47,542 bases of DNA, taken from Oscillatoria sp. SIO1A7. Lineage in GTDB: Bacteria; Cyanobacteriota; Cyanobacteriia; Cyanobacteriales; Laspinemataceae. Below the pieces are notes generated by a model that was not told where the DNA came from, made no database searches, and saw only the letters and a program-made list of their open reading frames with translations. Of this stretch, positions 43,397-47,542 are shown in pieces (within the stretch, counting starts at the first letter, position 1; each line of letters opens with the position of its first letter). The stretch lies in NCBI GenBank assembly GCA_010672965.1, contig JAAHFN010000056.1, positions 1 to 47,542 on the forward strand, written 5' to 3'. The position numbers and the translations under genes were made by a program.

Positions 43397-44547
43397 TAAG
43401 CCATTGGGGGCGGCACGGCATTGCCAATCTGACCTAAAGCCATGTAAGTCGGACCGTAAATAGACCAAGACTCGGGAAATCCTTGAATAATTCCGCAGTC
43501 TGGCACTGATAGCCGAAAATGACCGTTTTTAGCAACAAACAAATGTGCTTTTTGGCGATTCCCAGCTACTCCGTTCGGCCAGATTAAAATTTTTTCCCAA
43601 ACCTTTTGGGCGGAAACGCTACTCAAAATAGAAGTAGTGTGGCGCGGACCAGTTAGCCCGCTGCGAATTGTTGGTGCTAAGGCATCAATGCCGATATCGG
43701 GCAATCCCAGGGCTTCGCGAACTCCCATGCAGGTTTTTTTTGAGCGATCGCAACTGGAAAAAAGAGAAAGCTGCACCGGCTGCTTAGACTTTGCTGCTGC
43801 TAAATGTTGCCAATCGTGAGTTGGTTCGGGCTCGCGATATTTTGCTGCCTTTGCTTTCTCGCGAAATCCCACCCAGAAAACTCGCTTTCGGACTTGGGGA
43901 ACCCCAAAATCGGAAGCCGCCAGCATAAATCGAGCTATATGATATCGCGGGGCTAGAGGAAGTTCTATAATTTCCCGAACGTATCCGCTGAACTTTTTAC
44001 TCGCCAGAGCCGGGACATTTTCGGCAACAAATGCGAGCGGCTCTATTTCTAGTATGGCGCGCACGAATTCTGGAAACATATCGCGGCTATCTTCCCGACC
44101 TTTCTGGCGTCCGGCTGCAGAAAAAGGCTGACAAGGAGGCCCGCCGTGGAGGACATCCACTAGATCTCGGTATTGCCGCCAATCCATTTTTGTTACGTCT
44201 CCCTCTTGACCGGCAAATACTTTCCATTGAGGTCGATTGCGAGTTAAAGTAACTCCGGCTTCATTGAGAATATCGTAGGCAGCAAGGTGGCCGAATCCCG
44301 CTCGTTCAAAGCCGAGATCTAGACCGCCGCAGCCGCTAAATAAAGAAAGTGCTTTTCCTCCATTTTGGGCTAAAGGTTGCATAAGATTTTCAGGATTTAG
44401 CCTCGGCAGGTTGATAGGATGAATCGGTTTCGGTCCTTCACCGCGCAGAGCTTGTGCTTTGGCTCGACTCGATTCCTTTGAGCGCTGCCTGTAAATTTCT
44501 CTTTCTTCTTCGCTAAGATCCCATCCTTGATAGGTAGCTCCAGACAT
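43360..44547 (-). CDS. DNA (cytosine-5) methyltransferase
   Basis: Protein of 395 residues; GGAG lies about nine bases before the ATG at 44547. All key C5-methyltransferase motifs are in order: motif I ALSLFSGCGGLDLGFERAGF (~66-85, SAM binding), motif IV GGPPCQPFSAAG with catalytic Cys139, motif VI AENVPAL, motif VIII QVRKRVFWVGFR, and motif X QIGNAVPPPMAYQV. The target-recognition domain lies between VIII and X. A ~60-residue basic N-terminal extension precedes motif I. It probably protects host DNA against the neighbouring endonuclease; the 3' ends of the two genes overlap by 37 bp on opposite strands. Confidence 0.95.
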   Translation of the reverse strand: MSGATYQGWDLSEEEREIYRQRSKESSRAKAQALRGEGPKPIHPINLPRLNPENLMQPLAQNGGKALSLFSGCGGLDLGFERAGFGHLAAYDILNEAGVTLTRNRPQWKVFAGQEGDVTKMDWRQYRDLVDVLHGGPPCQPFSAAGRQKGREDSRDMFPEFVRAILEIEPLAFVAENVPALASKKFSGYVREIIELPLAPRYHIARFMLAASDFGVPQVRKRVFWVGFREKAKAAKYREPEPTHDWQHLAAAKSKQPVQLSLFSSCDRSKKTCMGVREALGLPDIGIDALAPTIRSGLTGPRHTTSILSSVSAQKVWEKILIWPNGVAGNRQKAHLFVAKNGHFRLSVPDCGIIQGFPESWSIYGPTYMALGQIGNAVPPPMAYQVAVSVARALS

Positions 44548-44636
44548 AAAATAATTCTCCTTCGGAAAGCGAGTGCAAATGACTCTCAGCTAAATCATAT
44601 CAAATTCGTTTAAACAGTTATCTTACAGTGTTTGTA

Positions 44637-44731
44637 GGGGCAATCCCCCCGTGGTTGCCCCAAGCCAATCGGGGCAGCGACGGGGGGACTGCCCCTACAA
44701 ATATCAAACATGGATGTTTTGCGTAAGTCCT
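44637..44731. repeat. Solo right end of the AGGACTTACGC family near the TolC gene
   Basis: GGGGCAATCCCCCCGTGGTTGCCCC palindrome-like sequence is followed by GCGTAAGTCCTG ending at about 44731, eight bases beyond the 3' end of the TolC-like gene. The matching left end is missing. Confidence 0.55.
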
Positions 44732-44738
44732 GTCTATG

Positions 44739-47240
44739 CTAATGTTCCACAGTGACATTCCAAGTCTCTAAAGTCACCCCAATGGTTTGCTCTAAGGAAG
44801 TCAAAGAATTGAGATAATCAATTTGGGCATTCAGCTCGTCATTTTTGGCCTGAACCAGCCGCTCCTCGAAATCCAAAATATCGATGAGTCGCACTCCTCC
44901 TACTCCCAACCTTAGTTTTTCCCGTTCGTTATCCAATTGTTGTTGCGACAGCTCCCTAGCTCGGCGAGCCTGTTCTACAGTCTTGAGATTAAAATTTACA
45001 TCCCTAATCCGGTTAGTCACCTCAATTTCTAAACTTTCGCGCTGTTCTGACAAATTGTTCTGCGCTTGCTGGAGTTCTATTTCTCGGCGTCGCACCGCTT
45101 GCTCCCGATTCAGATTGCCGAATTCGCGAGTAAAAACTAGGCCAGCTCTCCAGTCCTCGGAGCCATCAGCAGTATTGCCCCTGCGATTGGTATAGCTGGC
45201 ATTAAAGTTAAAGTCCCAGCGTTGTTCGTCTTGGGCGAGCAAAAGATTGAATTGGAAAATCTGCAAGCGGAGCAATTCTTGCAAATATGCGGGGTTGTTT
45301 TGCAACGCTAATTGCAGCCACTGTTTTATTTCCAGAGTTTCCGGCTCCACCACTTCTGGAATTTCTCCAGCTATAATATCGACTCCGCGATCGATATCGA
45401 GAATATTCAAAAGATTTAAGCGGGCGGCATCGAGATTATTTTCAGCCGCTAATAAGCTCACTTGTCGGCTAGCGACTGCTGCTTCATTTTGAACCAAATC
45501 AACCCGAGCCTGCCTGCCCGCTTCAATCAAGGCTCGGGTCACTTCTAATTGTCTTTGTTCGCTTTCCAGGGAAAGCTGCTGAATTTTTAGCCGCTCCTGA
45601 GCCTGGACTAAACTCCGATAAGCGCGGATTGCTTGGGTAATGGTTTGAATTAGAGTTGATTTTAAAGAGATAATGTTAATTTTCTCGTTAACTCGGGCAA
45701 TTTCTATGGGCGCTTGATTGATTTCGGCTCCAAATCCTCTTAAAAGGGGTTGATTAAAACTAAGCTCTAGATTTTGACTCAGGGTATCTTCGCTGCTATT
45801 GTTGCGAGACCGCCCCCTCCCAGTCCAGGTCGCCCTAATATCTGCTCCGGTGGGAATCCTCACGGTCACCGTTGCCCCCAGACTTAATTCCCCATTTTCG
45901 TTTCGATTCGAGCCAAATTCGTTTTGAGTATAAGAAATCGACAGCTCTGGCGTAAAATCCGGGGCAAAGACATCTTCTGCTACGGCCAAGTCTTGTCTTT
46001 GCAAAATGCGGTCTAAATAGGCATTTTTAAGATTGCGGTTATTTTGCAATGCCAAAACCACCACATCTTGCAGGCTCAATTCTAGCCCCTGTTGATTTTC
46101 TGAGTTCTCACCCTCCCTACTGGCGACCTCTAGCAACCTCTGGCTATCTCTACTTGTATTTTTGTCCTCTTGTCTCCTTGTTATCTTGTCCTCTTGTCTC
46201 GCCGTCCCCTTATCTCTTAAGGGAGGGTGGGGAGTGTGGGGAGTGTGGGGAGTGTGGGGAGTGTGGGAAGTTTGCGAAGTTTGCGTAGTTTGCGGAGTTT
46301 GGTAAGTTTGCGGAGTTTGGTAAGTTTGCGGAGTTTGGTAAGTTTGCGTAGTTTGGGAAGTTTGCGAAGTTTGCGAAGCTTGGGAAGTTTGGGAAGTTTG
46401 CGGAGTTTGCGGAGTTTGGTAAGTTTGGTAAGTTTGGGAAGTTTGGGAAGTTTGCGAAGCTTGGGAAGTTTGCGGAGTTTGCGAAGCTTGGGAAGTTTGG
46501 GAAGTTTGCGAAGCCGCCTGAGAAGTTTGCGAAGTTTGGTAAGCCGCCTGAGAAGTTTGCGAAGTTTGGGAAGTTTGCGAAGTTTGGGAAGTTTGGGAAG
46601 TTTGGGGAGTTTGGGGAGTTTGCGAAGTTTGGGAAGTTTGGGAAGTTTGCGAAGCCGCCTGAGAAGTTTGCGAAGTTTGGTAAGCCGCCTGAGAAGTTTG
46701 CGAAGTTTGGGAAGTTTGGAAAGTTTGGGAAGTTTGCGAAGCTTGGGAAGTTTGCGAAGCTTGGGAAGTTTGGGGAGTTTGGGGAGTTTGCGAAGTTTGG
46801 GAAGTTTGGGAAGTTTGGGAAGTTTGGGAAGCTTGAGAACTTTGGGAAGTTTGGGGAGTTTGGGGAGTTTGGGGAGTTTGGGGAGTTTGGGACACTTGGG
46901 AAGTTTGGTAAGTTTGGGAAGTCGCCTCCCCACAATGCTCGCAGTCTCGCTGCCCCGCTTCCTGGCTCCCCTGGCTGAGTCGGCTCTTAGGTTGAATAAC
47001 TGGCAATTCAATAACTGGTGAATTTTTGGGAGCGATCGCCAATCGCGAGTGCAATTTTATCAGTAAGGTCAGAAAAGCGATCGCTCCCAAAGTCCCTGAC
47101 AAAAATGCGATCGCACTCATCTTCAATAGGTTATTAGAGAATAGTTTATTTCCTAATTCACTATGCGATTCTAGAGGGAAATCGAGATCGTATTGAAAAT
47201 TACTTTGGTTTTTTTTTGCTTGATGATGCTGCTGACTCAT
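44739..47240 (-). CDS. TolC-family outer-membrane efflux protein with giant SQT repeat
   Basis: Protein of 833 residues from the ATG at 47240. Residues ~38-62 are hydrophobic (LLKMSAIAFLSGTLGAIAFLTLLI) and probably act as signal or anchor. Residues ~100-343 are a low-complexity repeat of SQT, PQT and YQT. From ~380 on comes a TolC-type outer-membrane efflux domain (LSLQDVVVLALQNNRNLKNAYLD, ALIEAGRQARVDLVQNEAAVASRQ, REKLRLGVGGVRLIDILDFEERL). The long coiled-coil helices and beta strands occur in two repeats, as expected for a TolC trimer that conducts export across the outer membrane. An inserted linker of this length is not usual in the family. No inner-membrane or adaptor partner is in the window. 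Confidence 0.88.
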   Translation of the reverse strand: MSQQHHQAKKNQSNFQYDLDFPLESHSELGNKLFSNNLLKMSAIAFLSGTLGAIAFLTLLIKLHSRLAIAPKNSPVIELPVIQPKSRLSQGSQEAGQRDCEHCGEATSQTYQTSQVSQTPQTPQTPQTPQTSQSSQASQTSQTSQTSQTSQTPQTPQTSQASQTSQASQTSQTFQTSQTSQTSQAAYQTSQTSQAASQTSQTSQTSQTPQTPQTSQTSQTSQTSQTSQTSQAAYQTSQTSQAASQTSQTSQASQTPQTSQASQTSQTSQTYQTYQTPQTPQTSQTSQASQTSQTSQTTQTYQTPQTYQTPQTYQTPQTTQTSQTSHTPHTPHTPHTPHPPLRDKGTARQEDKITRRQEDKNTSRDSQRLLEVASREGENSENQQGLELSLQDVVVLALQNNRNLKNAYLDRILQRQDLAVAEDVFAPDFTPELSISYTQNEFGSNRNENGELSLGATVTVRIPTGADIRATWTGRGRSRNNSSEDTLSQNLELSFNQPLLRGFGAEINQAPIEIARVNEKINIISLKSTLIQTITQAIRAYRSLVQAQERLKIQQLSLESEQRQLEVTRALIEAGRQARVDLVQNEAAVASRQVSLLAAENNLDAARLNLLNILDIDRGVDIIAGEIPEVVEPETLEIKQWLQLALQNNPAYLQELLRLQIFQFNLLLAQDEQRWDFNFNASYTNRRGNTADGSEDWRAGLVFTREFGNLNREQAVRRREIELQQAQNNLSEQRESLEIEVTNRIRDVNFNLKTVEQARRARELSQQQLDNEREKLRLGVGGVRLIDILDFEERLVQAKNDELNAQIDYLNSLTSLEQTIGVTLETWNVTVEH
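46210..46925 (-). repeat. 9-bp tandem repeat coding for SQT/PQT in the TolC-like gene
   Basis: Roughly 700 bp built of degenerate 9-bp units (plus-strand GGAAGTTTG and GGGAGTTTG) with occasional GCCGCCTGA interruptions. Because the units contain no stop in several frames, other frames on both strands are also open here, but only the minus-strand SQT frame continues into a recognisable protein. Unit number could vary by slippage without changing frame. Confidence 0.9.
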
Positions 47241-47542
47241 ATCTTATATCGAATAGAGCGATCGAGTTTTTATCCCACTGTGCTTATTTGGTGCTATAGC
47301 TTCGCTAGGTCACCTCTTTAGCCGCCTGTCTATGTGGTTTTGATAAACATTTTTTCCAATGCCCAATGCCCAATGCCCAATGCCCAATGCCCAATGCCCA
47401 ATGCCCAATGCCCAACGCCCAATGCCCAATGCCCAATGCCCAATGCCCAATGCCCCATTGCCGATTGCTCAATGCCCAATACCCAATACCCAATGCCCCA
47501 TGCCAAATGCTCAATGACACACACACAACACCCTAACTGGCG
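47241..47542. repeat. AATGCCC heptamer array at the window end
   Basis: From about 47357 to 47460 the DNA is almost pure CCCAATG heptamers, about fifteen units, degenerating toward CCCAATA near 47480. Upstream of the TolC gene start there is no obvious promoter motif. No gene is seen. Confidence 0.8.

Noticed and set aside
46227-47021. Long open frames of LRSLGSL, PKLRKL and FPNFANF repeats on both strands
   Set aside because: They are other readings of the stop-free 9-bp repeat; only the minus-strand SQT frame joins a recognisable TolC-family domain.

Overview
The window looks like a piece of a filamentous cyanobacterial chromosome, most likely of the Oscillatoriales type. The basis is the very frequent GCGATCGC (HIP1) octamers, a y-type thioredoxin, PEP-CTERM proteins, Uma2 nucleases, NB-ARC ATPases, CHAT proteases, haemagglutinin-type TpsA proteins, and intergenic DNA packed with heptamer arrays and small inverted-repeat elements. 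The genus is an inference. No phage genes, intact transposase, CRISPR array or rRNA were seen.

Region by region. 1-4.3 kb is mostly repeats, with two small unassigned genes and, at 3.61-3.86 kb, a strongly structured non-coding RNA candidate with its own terminator. 4.3-6.9 kb holds two PEP-CTERM exported proteins on the minus strand that share an almost identical leader but have unrelated bodies. 7.7-19 kb is a plus-strand block: NB-ARC ATPase without a sensor repeat domain, Ser/Thr kinase with zinc ribbon and TPRs, a broken Uma2 nuclease, an exported TPR protein, and a 1752-residue TpsA-CHAT protein. Heptamer arrays precede the first and last genes of this block. 20-27 kb is housekeeping: tRNA-Val(GAC), EamA transporter, fabG, thioredoxin, a membrane protein, prmA and serA. 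28-36 kb mixes unassigned genes with a second copy of the membrane protein, anmK, a double-domain universal stress protein, a family-4 uracil-DNA glycosylase and a phosphoribosyltransferase. 36-39.6 kb has a second TpsA-like exported protein and an intact Uma2 nuclease. 40-44.5 kb has pepA, a DUF433 antitoxin-like gene and a convergent type II restriction-modification pair. 44.7-47.2 kb is a TolC-family outer-membrane protein with an enormous Ser-Gln-Thr repeat.

How the genes may work together. The 7.7-19 kb block combines an intracellular STAND-type sensor, a kinase and exported TPR and caspase-like proteins, so a signalling or self/non-self role is plausible but is inference from co-location. 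The two TpsA-like proteins have no TpsB pore within the window and would depend on one elsewhere. The restriction endonuclease call rests on a PD-(D/E)XK-like motif and its position next to a cytosine-5 methyltransferase.

The clearest non-genic result is a set of non-autonomous mobile elements. One family is about 90 bp, has AGGACTTACGC ends, and in five copies shows a matching 5-bp direct repeat on either side. Two of these sit inside a larger element near 1.4-1.8 kb. A second family of about 105 bp with TATAGCA ends has five copies, one of which supplies the last codons and stop of anmK. All coordinates and motifs were read by eye, and family names come from motif recognition rather than database search.
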